A stretch of 32,212 nt of DNA from contig NZ_DGLI01000050.1 in the NCBI RefSeq assembly GCF_002387895.1, positions 1-32,212 of the forward strand. Reading direction: 5' to 3'. The translations under genes and the position numbers were made by a program. Within the stretch, counting starts at the first letter, position 1; every line of letters begins with the position of its first letter. The stretch comes from Clostridium sp. UBA4548 (GTDB lineage Bacteria > Bacillota > Clostridia > Clostridiales > Clostridiaceae). The notes under the pieces were generated by a model. The model saw only the letters and a program-made list of their open reading frames with translations. It did no database searches and had not been told where the DNA came from. Shown here piece by piece: positions 23,914 through 32,132 of this stretch.

Positions 23914-25308
23914 TTACATAGTATCAAATTCTTTTATTCTTCCTAGAATAATCCTAGAGTTTTTAGAGTGCTTAACAATCTCTGTTATTTTCTTTCCTGT
24001 TTCTCTTGCTAGTATGGAAATTATCTGCTCATTACAGTAACAACCTCTACAGCTCCCAAAACCTGCTCCAGTTCTTCTCTTGATGCCTTCTAAGGTTCTA
24101 GCTCCTAAGGGTCTTCTTATAGCATCTACAATTTCACCCTCAGTGATGCTTTCACAGGCACATATAACTTTTCCATACTTTTTATCTACCCTAATTATTT
24201 CATTTCTATCATCATTGGAAAGCTCTTTAAATTTGTAGTATTCTCTTCTTTTATCAATAAAATCTTTCTTTAGCTTACAATTTAAATTACCAACTACTAA
24301 GTTACAAATATTAAGGGCTAGAGCTGGGGTCATGGTAACTTGACCATAGTGTCTAATCTCTACATTGATATAACCATTTTCATCTACATTATTGTCAATT
24401 CTCACTGGTTCATCAAATAGGTGCCAATCTAATACCATCTTTATTCTATTGCTATCTATTGATTTTAGCACAGGGGATAATCTTTTTATAACCTTATCAT
24501 AGCTTACATTTTTATCATTACTATATGCACCAATAATTTCACCAGCTATGGTAGGCCTAATATAAATTCTTTCTTTCCCCTTTATATCAAAGATTATATT
24601 AGAATATAGCTTTTCATACTTTTTATCCAGCATAATATATTTTAAGTAATTCCTATTGTATGTTCTTTCTGGCTTGTTATCATAACCTCTAGTTAGCTTC
24701 TCATCTAGTGTAGTGTTTATTACAATCTTACAAGTAAACTTATTCTTATTTGTTTCTACTTTAAAGCCTTTAGTAAGTTTTTCTATGCTTTCTACTTCTT
24801 CTTCAAGCTTAAACTTTACTCCATTATCAAAAGCAATTTCTCCATAGGCTAATGCAAGATCATAGGAACGAAGTACTCCAGTATTAGGAATATAAAGTAT
24901 CTTTTTTATATCTTTATCCAAACTTGGCTCTAATTTAAAGATATCCTCGCCCTCTAAAAGTTTTACATCTTCAATTTTTTTCTTTTGAGCTCTTTTATAC
25001 ATGCTATCAATAAACTCTTCTTGCTCTTTATCCTTAGCAATATAAATAGAACCACATCTTTTATAAGGCACATTAAATTTACTTGCATATTCCTCTATCA
25101 TTAAATTGCCTTTTCTTATAAGTTTTGAAGATAGTTCATCTTCACTCTCTAATCCATCATAAATAGTTGCTGTATTTATTAAAGCAGTGTCACTTCCTAT
25201 ATCATAATCCTTCTCTAATACTGCAATATTTAAGTTGTATTTTGAAAGTTCATAGGCAAGGGCACAACCTATGATGCCCCCACCTAGTATTAATATATCA
25301 TAATCCAT
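23914..25308 (-). CDS. GlpA-like FAD-dependent oxidoreductase with BFD-like [2Fe-2S] tail
   Basis: The first 370 residues are a DAO-type FAD oxidoreductase (glycerol-3-phosphate dehydrogenase/L-2-hydroxyglutarate oxidase group): GGGIIGCALAYEL at 9-21 binds FAD, and a conserved Y/R-rich substrate region (RIYIRPTIAGEIIGAY) follows. A C-terminal [2Fe-2S] domain has C383 and C385 (CAC) and C420 and C425 (with an extra C423). I start at the ATG at 25306-25308, 5 nt after GGAGG; a TTG upstream lies inside that site. In complete operons it is followed by a second oxidoreductase and DUF1667, and glpK is often near; here only the shortened DUF1667 remains. Substrate is probably glycerol-3-phosphate or a hydroxy acid. 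Confidence 0.88.
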   Translation of the reverse strand: MDYDILILGGGIIGCALAYELSKYNLNIAVLEKDYDIGSDTALINTATIYDGLESEDELSSKLIRKGNLMIEEYASKFNVPYKRCGSIYIAKDKEQEEFIDSMYKRAQKKKIEDVKLLEGEDIFKLEPSLDKDIKKILYIPNTGVLRSYDLALAYGEIAFDNGVKFKLEEEVESIEKLTKGFKVETNKNKFTCKIVINTTLDEKLTRGYDNKPERTYNRNYLKYIMLDKKYEKLYSNIIFDIKGKERIYIRPTIAGEIIGAYSNDKNVSYDKVIKRLSPVLKSIDSNRIKMVLDWHLFDEPVRIDNNVDENGYINVEIRHYGQVTMTPALALNICNLVVGNLNCKLKKDFIDKRREYYKFKELSNDDRNEIIRVDKKYGKVICACESITEGEIVDAIRRPLGARTLEGIKRRTGAGFGSCRGCYCNEQIISILARETGKKITEIVKHSKNSRIILGRIKEFDTM

Positions 25309-25329
25309 AGTATCCTCCAATAAGGTCAG

Positions 25330-28032
25330 TTATTGTGATAAACTGTTGATTAAGTTTCCAAGTTCAGTTATATATTCACCATATTTTGCCCAATCACCAT
25401 TTTTTTGAGCTTCTATGGCCTTACTATAGATTTCCTTAATCTTGTTCATATCTCCTGTTACTACAGGTTGCCCTGGAGTATTTGGTTTGCTACCACTCTC
25501 ATCTTTAATATTAAAAATATTTTTTAGAGCAGTTTCTATATTAGGAGCTAATACTAGTTTATCCCCATACCCAACTATAACATTTTTCATCTCTGGTATG
25601 CTCTTTTCACCTGAAGCTCTAAGATAAAGTGGCTCTACATATAATAGTGAGTTTTCTATTGGTACTATTAATATATCTCCAAATTGAACTTCGGAGCCTT
25701 TTGTATCCCAAAGAGATAACTCTTTAGAAATAACTGGGTCTTGATTTATCTTTTGCTTAAATAGCATTGGACTATATACTGTTCCACCTGTTGGGAATTC
25801 ATACAAGAACATCTTTCCATAGTTTTCTCCATCCATTCTAGCACCATACATAGCAACCATGTTATCTCTACCCTTAGTATTAAAGTATTCTAAAATTACC
25901 ATCTCTTGTTTACTTTCATTTGGTAACTTCATAGTAACATAATCTGCTTCATTAAACTTCTCTTCAACTTCCACTTTTTCCTTATCCTCAGCAATAGACC
26001 ATACATCATCACCATTATAAAACACCCCTGGGTCTGATACATGATATTTAGATAACACATTAGATTGAATTGTAAATAAATCCTCTGGATATCTAAAGTG
26101 AGCTTTTAAATCCTCAGAAAGTTCGCTGCTCTTCTTGAAAAGCTCTGGAAATATTTTTGAATAAGTCATTGCAATAGGATCACTTTCATCAACTACATAA
26201 AAGTTAGTGTCTCCATTATAAGCATCAATAACCACTTTAACTGAGTTTCTTATATAGTTAATGCCATCCATAGGTTGAGAAAATGGAAACTTATCTGAAG
26301 TAGTATACCCATCTACTATCCAATAAAGTCTATTATCACTTATAACTACATAAGGATCTTTATCATATCTTAAGAATGGAGCTATTTTATTAACTCTTTC
26401 CATAATATTTTTATGAAGAATTATTTTACTGTCACTAGTTATATCATTAGATAATATAAACTTAGGATTTTGTTCTTTTAATGCAAAAATTAGTTTATTT
26501 AAGAAGGTCATTTTTATTCCTGCATTACCATCATAGTTATTAGTAGCATTTTCACCACCAACTGGATAATCAAGTTCACCAAGTTTAGTATTTACAATGC
26601 TATAGTCATTAGAACCCTCACCAAAATAAATTCTTGGGTTTTCAATTGGTATATTAGTTTCATTTGAAATTGGTATATTACTCATTATAAAGTCTGGCTG
26701 TCCTTCACTAGTAACAGAATTAACCTTACTCATTACAACTCCATAGCCATGAGTATAAGCTAAATGTTTGTTTTGCCAAGTAATTGAGTTATCATCTAGC
26801 TTTTCAAAATCTAACTCTCTTGCTGCTACAAATACTTGATTATATTTGCCGTTAATATTATATCTATCAATATCAATATCATTAAACTTGTAATAATATC
26901 TTATATATTGAAACTGATTATAGAACTCTAGAGCTGGTCTATAGGAGTTAACTTTAATGTTATCTATTATTTCTTCATTTTCCTTTAAATTTTCACTACT
27001 TAACTCATTCTTAATCTCAAAGTTCTCTTCTTTTATTTCATCAATATTGAAAGCCTTTTTTGTGTAGTTTATATTATGTTCAATATAAGGTTTTTCTAGA
27101 GACTTTTCATTAGATTGAACTATAAACTTCTGAACCACTCCAGCTGCTAAATTTTCTCCAATCATTAAAATAACAATTAAAACTACAGAAATTATAATAG
27201 GCTTAACCTTCTTAGCCATAATACTAAAGAACACTACGAAAGCTCCAACTAAAGCTACTATTGTTATAACCTTAAAGAATTTTAAAGACACTGCTATATC
27301 TGTATAACTTGCTCCAAACACAATTCCTCTTGGAGAGTAAGCCAAGTTCCATCCACTTATCATGTATCCAAGAGATATAAGAAGCATTATAAATGCAGCA
27401 ACTACAGCTAATTGTTTTCCTGCAAAGGAAGTTATTCCACTAGTAAGATTTTTTATATTTCTTCCATCTACTTGTACATTTTTACTAAACATTTTATCCT
27501 TTGCTGTAAGTATCATGTAAATAACAAAGGTACCCACCACTAAAAGTATCATAAAAGATATTGAACTATTATATAGAGATTGAATTAATGGTAGTTTAAA
27601 AACAAAGAAAGAAATATCCTTGTTGAAAATTGGATCTGTTAAAGAAAATTCTGTGGAACTTGTATACTCTAATATTTTATACCAATACTCACTAGAAAAA
27701 ACTATGGAAAATACCATAGAAATTATAAAATTTATAACAAGAAAAACCTTAAAGCTTCTTCTTTCTTTTACCTTATCTATCTCAATTACCTTTTTAATTT
27801 TTCTTATATTAGGTATTAAACTCCTATAATAAATGGTTATTCCTATAAATACAACTAAAAATACTGGAACAGTAAGTTTTAATACTGCCATAATTTTTGT
27901 AAAGTATACAGAAAGGTATCCTAACTCTTTAAACCATTGATAATCAATGATTATATTTATACTAGATGCAAGGATAGCTATAATTACTAAAATTCCTAAT
28001 ATTACGGACGTTGCTACTTTTTTAGTTTTCAC
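25330..28032 (-). CDS. UPF0182 family membrane protein
   Basis: This 900-aa protein belongs to UPF0182 (Pfam 03699), large proteins of unknown function. About seven transmembrane segments lie in the first 300 residues (VILGILVIIAILASSINIII is the first), followed by a large extracytoplasmic region of 500-600 residues and a C-terminal short helix segment after a Pro-rich linker (NTPGQPVV). The start is GTG with GAGGTG upstream, 5 nt after the stop of the DUF362 gene, so the two are one unit. The C-terminal residues NKIKEIYSKAIEAQKNGDWAKYGEYITELGNLI are typical of the family. Function is unknown; I do not suggest one. Confidence 0.93.
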   Translation of the reverse strand: MKTKKVATSVILGILVIIAILASSINIIIDYQWFKELGYLSVYFTKIMAVLKLTVPVFLVVFIGITIYYRSLIPNIRKIKKVIEIDKVKERRSFKVFLVINFIISMVFSIVFSSEYWYKILEYTSSTEFSLTDPIFNKDISFFVFKLPLIQSLYNSSISFMILLVVGTFVIYMILTAKDKMFSKNVQVDGRNIKNLTSGITSFAGKQLAVVAAFIMLLISLGYMISGWNLAYSPRGIVFGASYTDIAVSLKFFKVITIVALVGAFVVFFSIMAKKVKPIIISVVLIVILMIGENLAAGVVQKFIVQSNEKSLEKPYIEHNINYTKKAFNIDEIKEENFEIKNELSSENLKENEEIIDNIKVNSYRPALEFYNQFQYIRYYYKFNDIDIDRYNINGKYNQVFVAARELDFEKLDDNSITWQNKHLAYTHGYGVVMSKVNSVTSEGQPDFIMSNIPISNETNIPIENPRIYFGEGSNDYSIVNTKLGELDYPVGGENATNNYDGNAGIKMTFLNKLIFALKEQNPKFILSNDITSDSKIILHKNIMERVNKIAPFLRYDKDPYVVISDNRLYWIVDGYTTSDKFPFSQPMDGINYIRNSVKVVIDAYNGDTNFYVVDESDPIAMTYSKIFPELFKKSSELSEDLKAHFRYPEDLFTIQSNVLSKYHVSDPGVFYNGDDVWSIAEDKEKVEVEEKFNEADYVTMKLPNESKQEMVILEYFNTKGRDNMVAMYGARMDGENYGKMFLYEFPTGGTVYSPMLFKQKINQDPVISKELSLWDTKGSEVQFGDILIVPIENSLLYVEPLYLRASGEKSIPEMKNVIVGYGDKLVLAPNIETALKNIFNIKDESGSKPNTPGQPVVTGDMNKIKEIYSKAIEAQKNGDWAKYGEYITELGNLINSLSQ

Positions 28033-28037
28033 TCATA

Positions 28038-29201
28038 TCACCTCTTACCCTTATTAATTATTTTCCCTAAAGAACTTTGTTTTGTTTCAATTGCTCCCAC
28101 TGGGCATAATTCTTGACAACAAAAGCATCTTATACATTTTTTCATATCCCACTCCGGATACTTTTTACCATTTTTCCCTGTCATTTCTATTGCCTTTGGA
28201 TTTTCTGGACATACTTCTTTGCATCTACTGCAAGAAATACACTTCTCTGGTATTAAGTGCGGACTTGGAGCAATAAGCTCTCTTAAAAAGTTTGTAACCT
28301 TAGGGTTGATAAAATAAAAATCTCCACCCTTCCTACAAAGTTCAAAATCCTTAGCTTTTAAGCTTTCCATTTCTTCTCCTAGTACATCTATATCCTCTGG
28401 CAAAACTGGTCCATATCCAGAATCATAAGCCTCCTTTAATACTGGTGTATCTAAAGGATTGTCATAACCTATAAGCCTTACAGCTGTTGAATCCACTGCA
28501 GTAATACTGCTTCCCATAATTAATGTATTAAGCTTATAGGGGCTTCCTGATTTAGGTCCATTTCCCTCCATGGCAACTATACCATCCATAATGGCAAAAC
28601 TAGTTTTAACTACAGAATTTAGGTCTAAAAGCATTTTACAAAAGTTTTCTGCCTTAGGCATCCTAGTGTGCCAAGTAGCTTTTCCTGTTCCTGGTATACA
28701 ACCAAACTGGTTTTTTATTGCGCCAGTGAAATAAGCCATAGCATGAGTTTTAAGTTTAGGTAATGTTATAACCACATCTGCTTCATAAGGTGCCTTGGCC
28801 ACAGTCCAAGTTTTGCATAGCAACGAATTTTCTAGTTTTGCATTTACACTTTCATTGAAGTCTACATATCTTACATTATACTTTTCAGCAACAGCTATTA
28901 AACCACACTTTTCTGCTGCTTTTCTTCCATCGCCAAACCCTGGAGAATCACCAAAGACTATATTGTCACTATACTCCCTAATAACCCTAATAACTGCTTC
29001 AAAAACAGCATAATGGGTTACTACAGGAGATTCCTTATGCTCTACACTAAGTAGGTTAGGTTTTAGTAGTACCTTACTATTTAAGGGAATTAGCTCTCTT
29101 AAAAATTTTTCTCCCCCAAGAAGTTTAAAGCCTTCTCTAATTTTACTTTCTATTAAATCTACATCATAGCTTTCACATTTTAATAATGCAACCTTTTCCA
29201 A
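28038..29201 (-). CDS. DUF362 protein with two [4Fe-4S] clusters
   Basis: It has an N-terminal DUF362 domain (about 30-240; FGDSPGFGDGRKAAEKCG, VITLPKLKTHAMAYFTGAIKNQFG), then a ferredoxin module with ligands C321, C324, C327, C331 and C356, C359, C362, C366. Length is 387 aa. DUF362-ferredoxin proteins are common in anaerobes, but their reaction is not defined in my knowledge. The start is TTG at 29199-29201, close after AGGGGGAAAGG, with no better ATG nearby. It is directly upstream of UPF0182 (5 nt), so the pair should be made together. A 17-bp palindrome (29251-29267) lies just before it. Confidence 0.9.
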   Translation of the reverse strand: MEKVALLKCESYDVDLIESKIREGFKLLGGEKFLRELIPLNSKVLLKPNLLSVEHKESPVVTHYAVFEAVIRVIREYSDNIVFGDSPGFGDGRKAAEKCGLIAVAEKYNVRYVDFNESVNAKLENSLLCKTWTVAKAPYEADVVITLPKLKTHAMAYFTGAIKNQFGCIPGTGKATWHTRMPKAENFCKMLLDLNSVVKTSFAIMDGIVAMEGNGPKSGSPYKLNTLIMGSSITAVDSTAVRLIGYDNPLDTPVLKEAYDSGYGPVLPEDIDVLGEEMESLKAKDFELCRKGGDFYFINPKVTNFLRELIAPSPHLIPEKCISCSRCKEVCPENPKAIEMTGKNGKKYPEWDMKKCIRCFCCQELCPVGAIETKQSSLGKIINKGKR

Positions 29202-29250
29202 AGCCTTTCCCCCTAAAATTATTTATGTCTCCATTAAAGTGATTTATTAC

Positions 29251-29267
29251 ACTTTTAAATTAAAAGT
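29251..29267. repeat. 17-bp palindrome before the DUF362 gene
   Basis: ACTTTTAAATTAAAAGT is a perfect palindrome with 8-bp arms about a single base, 50 bp before the DUF362 start. It could be an operator; in AT-rich DNA, chance cannot be excluded. Confidence 0.3.
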
Positions 29268-29317
29268 ATTTTATTTATGCTTAATTAATTATAATTACTT
29301 CATAGGAAATTTAATCT

Positions 29318-29845
29318 TTAATCTTTATCTTTAGCATCAGCTAAATAGCCTTTTATGCTCAGCTCATTGATAATTTTATTTAAAATATCTTCACTATCAC
29401 AACTTATTGTATGCAAGTGCACACCATTTGTTATAGATGATAATGGTTCTGCAGCATAGTCCTGAAACTTTTCTACAAAACTTTCTAAATCAAATAAGTT
29501 TTTTATCATAAGCATTGCCTTTATTTCTCCATAAAGAGGATGTTCAACTATAACATCTTCAATAGTTGCACCATACTTTATAATAGTTTTTAATTCATCT
29601 TCCATATGATTTTTAGAGTGACTTACTGCTATAACTCTCCTTAGGGCATTCGAATTATCTGTTGGCGTGATATAACCTTCTGGGGTGGCAATAATATTTA
29701 GCCCTTCTGCCCTTATGATAGCTATATCTTTTACAATTACTTGCCTTGTTACATTGAACATTTCAGCTAAAACTTGCCCCTTTAAAGGCTCTTTATTATT
29801 TATGAACAATTCTCTTATTTTATCTCTACGGCTCTTAGAACTCAT
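29318..29845 (-). CDS. niaR: NiaR transcriptional repressor (nicotinate-responsive)
   Basis: NiaR represses NAD-synthesis and niacin uptake genes when nicotinic acid is present. The 175-aa protein has an N-terminal HTH (about 1-55; LAEMFNVTRQVIVKDIAIIRAEG) and a C-terminal 3H domain with its conserved histidines (around H76, H102 and the HLH near 145). The ATG at 29843-29845 is 5 nt after GGAGG; a GTG 12 nt upstream lies next to that site and is less likely. No NAD gene is adjacent. A 12-bp palindrome (29885-29896) before it could be a self-operator. Confidence 0.9.
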   Translation of the reverse strand: MSSKSRRDKIRELFINNKEPLKGQVLAEMFNVTRQVIVKDIAIIRAEGLNIIATPEGYITPTDNSNALRRVIAVSHSKNHMEDELKTIIKYGATIEDVIVEHPLYGEIKAMLMIKNLFDLESFVEKFQDYAAEPLSSITNGVHLHTISCDSEDILNKIINELSIKGYLADAKDKD

Positions 29846-29884
29846 ATTTTCCTCCACATAATAATCCTTGTACTATTTTGGTCA

Positions 29885-29896
29885 TACAAACTTGTA
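29885..29896. promoter_or_regulatory. Candidate NiaR operator
   Basis: TACAAACTTGTA is a near-perfect palindrome (TACAA/TTGTA) about 40 bp before niaR. It resembles the TACA/TGTA half-sites of NiaR operators; identity is a guess. Confidence 0.3.
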
Positions 29897-29979
29897 ATTT
29901 TACCTATAAATATATTTTATCATTTAATGGTAAATAATATAATAATTTTCCCCTGCTATATAAAATTATTATAAGTTTA

Positions 29980-30006
29980 GCCCTTATAGTTTTAAACTAG
30001 AAGGGC
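29980..30006 (-). terminator. Hairpin downstream of PadR operon
   Basis: GCCCTT/AAGGGC with inner TAGTTT/AAACTA pairs form a stable hairpin 40 bp after the membrane gene; the downstream T run is poor, so termination is only probable. Confidence 0.5.
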
Positions 30007-30045
30007 CTATAGTAGAATTCTATTTATTATTTTTCATTAATTATA

Positions 30046-30723
30046 TTACTTATTTGCAAAATAATCAAATATCTTCATTATTACATAAAGAATAGGAATT
30101 ATTATATATATCTTTATATTTAAAATTACCATTGTCTCTAATTTTAAAAATCTACTTCCTACTAAGATTAAAAAGATAATAAAAAATATTAAATAATTAA
30201 TTCCAAATTCCTTTAACTTACCCTTCTTATCACCTTTAGCTGGTTTGTCACTGCTTCTTGCAAATTTAAATACAATAATCACTAAGATAACTGCAATTAA
30301 AACTTGTAATATAGTGTCTAGGCTCACTGAGTAATTAAGTAGCATAGTTCTATTTTTTATAAAGTTTTCGATAAAATTAATACCATAATTAATAGCTATA
30401 ATAATTGTAATTATTAGAAATAACATAGATATATTAGACAATATAATTCTTTTTTTATTTTTAGGTATACTCTTTAGCTCTGCTATTATACTTTCACAAA
30501 AATCTTTATAGCTCCCCCCTATAACTTCATCTACAGTTTTTCCTGCTTCTTGAGCTTCTAAGAAGTTACTCAAAATATCCTGTATGGTAACTTCTATTTC
30601 CCTCTCTGGTAAAGCTGAAGTTCTGAAATATACCATAATCTCATCAAATATAATTCTATACTCCTTATCTAACTTCTCCTTATGAATATTGGTATCCTTT
30701 ATATAGTTTTTTACTATCCCCAT
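30046..30723 (-). CDS. Membrane protein with DUF1048-like N-terminal domain
   Basis: This 225-aa protein starts with a soluble region of about 90 residues whose pattern (YRIIFDEIMVYF, then ILSNFLEAQEAGKTVDEVIGGSYKDFCESII) resembles DUF1048, followed by about five hydrophobic segments (90-220) with a basic loop (SSDKPAKGDKKGK). PadR partners of this class are typically followed by membrane proteins of this kind. The ATG is preceded by GGAGG and lies 2 nt after the padR stop, so the two are one operon. I cannot give a function; ABC exporters are absent here. Confidence 0.78.
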   Translation of the reverse strand: MGIVKNYIKDTNIHKEKLDKEYRIIFDEIMVYFRTSALPEREIEVTIQDILSNFLEAQEAGKTVDEVIGGSYKDFCESIIAELKSIPKNKKRIILSNISMLFLIITIIIAINYGINFIENFIKNRTMLLNYSVSLDTILQVLIAVILVIIVFKFARSSDKPAKGDKKGKLKEFGINYLIFFIIFLILVGSRFLKLETMVILNIKIYIIIPILYVIMKIFDYFANK

Positions 30724-30725
30724 AA

Positions 30726-31046
30726 CTAATCCTCCATAATATTACTTACAACCTTACTTAGATACTCCCAAGCACCCTTAAAATTTTCTAGTTCCTCTTT
30801 TCCTTTAATTGATAAACTATAATATTTTCTTTTAGGTCCAAAAGGAGAGTCTTTCATTGTAGAATTTAAAAACTCATTTTTCTCCAGTCTTATAAGAAGT
30901 GGATATATACTCCCCTCACTTATATCTTCTAATCCGTAATTTTTTAACTTCTCAACAATTTCATATCCATAGGTTTCTTTTTCATTTATTATCTTAAGAA
31001 TACATCCTTCTAAAATGCCTTTAAGAAGTTGCGTTTTATTAGCCAT
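30726..31046 (-). CDS. PadR-family transcriptional regulator
   Basis: The 106-aa winged-helix protein shows LLKGILEGCILKIINEKETYGYEIVEKL and ISEGSIYPLLIRLEKNEFL, then a short C-terminal dimerisation helix, the PadR s1 group. The ATG at 31044-31046 follows AGGTAGGTG; an upstream TTG-started extension of eight residues has no ribosome site. It is transcribed from the promoter at 31087-31115, which is embedded in nested inverted repeats, consistent with self-repression released by an unknown signal. It leads the operon with the membrane protein gene. Confidence 0.93.
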   Translation of the reverse strand: MANKTQLLKGILEGCILKIINEKETYGYEIVEKLKNYGLEDISEGSIYPLLIRLEKNEFLNSTMKDSPFGPKRKYYSLSIKGKEELENFKGAWEYLSKVVSNIMED

Positions 31047-31060
31047 AATATCACCTACCT

Positions 31061-31115
31061 TGCAATACAAGTTACCTTATAGCTACATTGTATTGCATAG
31101 TAGCTATAAAGTCAA
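31061..31115 (-). promoter_or_regulatory. PadR operon promoter and operator
   Basis: On the minus strand TTGACT (31110-31115), 17 nt and TACAAT (31087-31092) form the promoter. A perfect repeat with 10-bp arms, TTATAGCTAC/GTAGCTATAA (31077-31086 and 31100-31109), and a second, overlapping one, TGCAATACAA/TTGTATTGCA (31061-31070 and 31088-31097), cover the -35 to +20 region. Confidence 0.75.
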
Positions 31116-31207
31116 CCATCTTTGATAAACTTATGAAATATGTAATGTAATTTTTCAATGACTTCCTTTCATTAAGTTCCAAGAAGTTTTTGCATTATAT
31201 AAAAATG

Positions 31208-31265
31208 AAAAATAAAAACCTCTAGCATATATCTACCTTATCGGTAAGATTATATCCTAGAGGTT
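31208..31265 (-). terminator. Terminator of the HD-domain gene
   Basis: AACCTCTAG/CTAGAGGTT with an inner ATCT-ACC/GGTAGAT pairing, followed by TTTATTTTTC on the minus strand, directly after the gene (31217-31265 is the hairpin). Confidence 0.85.
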
Positions 31266-31271
31266 ATATCA

Positions 31272-31784
31272 TTAATTTTTGTCATCATATTCCTTAATAA
31301 TTTTAGTGTAATCGCAACTTATATCTTTTTTATGGTGGTCTCTTATGACATTTAAAAACTTCTCACTATAATTTTTATGTTCTAGAAGCTTATAGCCCTC
31401 TTCTCCATGATTATAATAAACATGGACCTTTTTAAAGTTGCTATAGTTCTTCAATTTTCCCTTGGTAAATTTATTTAATAGCACTAATACAGATTTATCT
31501 ATTGGGTTAAGCTTTTTATAGGATTTTCCTATATCATGAAGTAATGCAGCTTTTATTAAAGTCTCATAGTTAAAATCCTTATTGTTTTTATTAAAGTTTT
31601 CTTTGTTTACTTCTCTCATAATATCCTTAGCCACATTAATGGAGTGTTTTCTGTCATATATGGGTAGTTTATTGAAAAGCTCTATTTCACTATGATTTAG
31701 ATACTCATTAATTAAAACTAAATCTTCTTCTGTTATTTTTGCAGTGATAGCATTAACAAATTGTTTTATTCTATATACTGCCAT
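31272..31784 (-). CDS. HD-domain phosphohydrolase
   Basis: This 170-aa protein is a single HD domain of the HDIG type. H47 and H83-D84 (in LLHDIGKS) with the later YNHGEEGYKLL and DHHKK form the metal site. Such proteins hydrolyse phosphate monoesters, nucleotides or cyclic dinucleotides; which one is not shown. AAGGAG precedes the ATG. It stands alone, between its own terminator and the rRNA operon terminator, about 160 bp from the latter. Confidence 0.9.
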   Translation of the reverse strand: MAVYRIKQFVNAITAKITEEDLVLINEYLNHSEIELFNKLPIYDRKHSINVAKDIMREVNKENFNKNNKDFNYETLIKAALLHDIGKSYKKLNPIDKSVLVLLNKFTKGKLKNYSNFKKVHVYYNHGEEGYKLLEHKNYSEKFLNVIRDHHKKDISCDYTKIIKEYDDKN

Positions 31785-31928
31785 ATATTTCTCTCCTTAG
31801 AAATGAATTACTTCAGTGATTATTAAACTCTTTGCTCATTGTAGTTCTGCTTTTATTATTGGAATTCTTACTACTAGCTATTTATTAATTATTATATAGC
31901 TATAGATTATTATATCTAATAGTCATTT

Positions 31929-31967
31929 TTTTATAAAGTAAAAAAGCAATCCAAATGGATTGCTTTT
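31929..31967 (-). terminator. Terminator of the rRNA-tRNA operon
   Basis: AAAAGCAATCC pairs with GGATTGCTTTT over a 4-nt loop (31942-31967), followed on the minus strand by T-rich sequence. It starts at the tRNA-Ala CCA end. Confidence 0.9.
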
Positions 31968-32042
31968 GGTGGAGATAAAGAGATTCGAACTCTTGACCCC
32001 CTGCGTGCAAGGCAGGTGCTCTCCCAGCTGAGCTATACCCCC
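31967..32042 (-). tRNA. tRNA-Ala (anticodon UGC)
   Basis: A 76-nt tRNA with loop CTTGCAC (UGC), acceptor GGGGGTA/TATCTCC (two G-U pairs) and encoded CCA. It is the last gene of the rRNA operon. Confidence 0.97.
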
Positions 32043-32047
32043 AAGTA

Positions 32048-32124
32048 TGGTGGACCTTCAGGGACTCGAACCCCGGACCAACCGGTTATGAGCCGGTTGC
32101 TCTAACCAACTGAGCTAAAGATCC
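32048..32124 (-). tRNA. tRNA with anticodon CAU (Ile2 or Met)
   Basis: A 77-nt tRNA with loop CTCATAA (CAU) and encoded CCA; acceptor GGATCTT/AAGGTCC. The start GGATCTTTAGCTCAGTTGGTTAGAGCA is close to Bacillus tRNA-Ile2 as I recall it, whose C34 becomes lysidine, but Met elongator tRNA also carries CAU. It is not an initiator: the anticodon stem lacks the three G-C pairs of the initiator. Confidence 0.9.
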
Positions 32125-32132
32125 ATATATTA

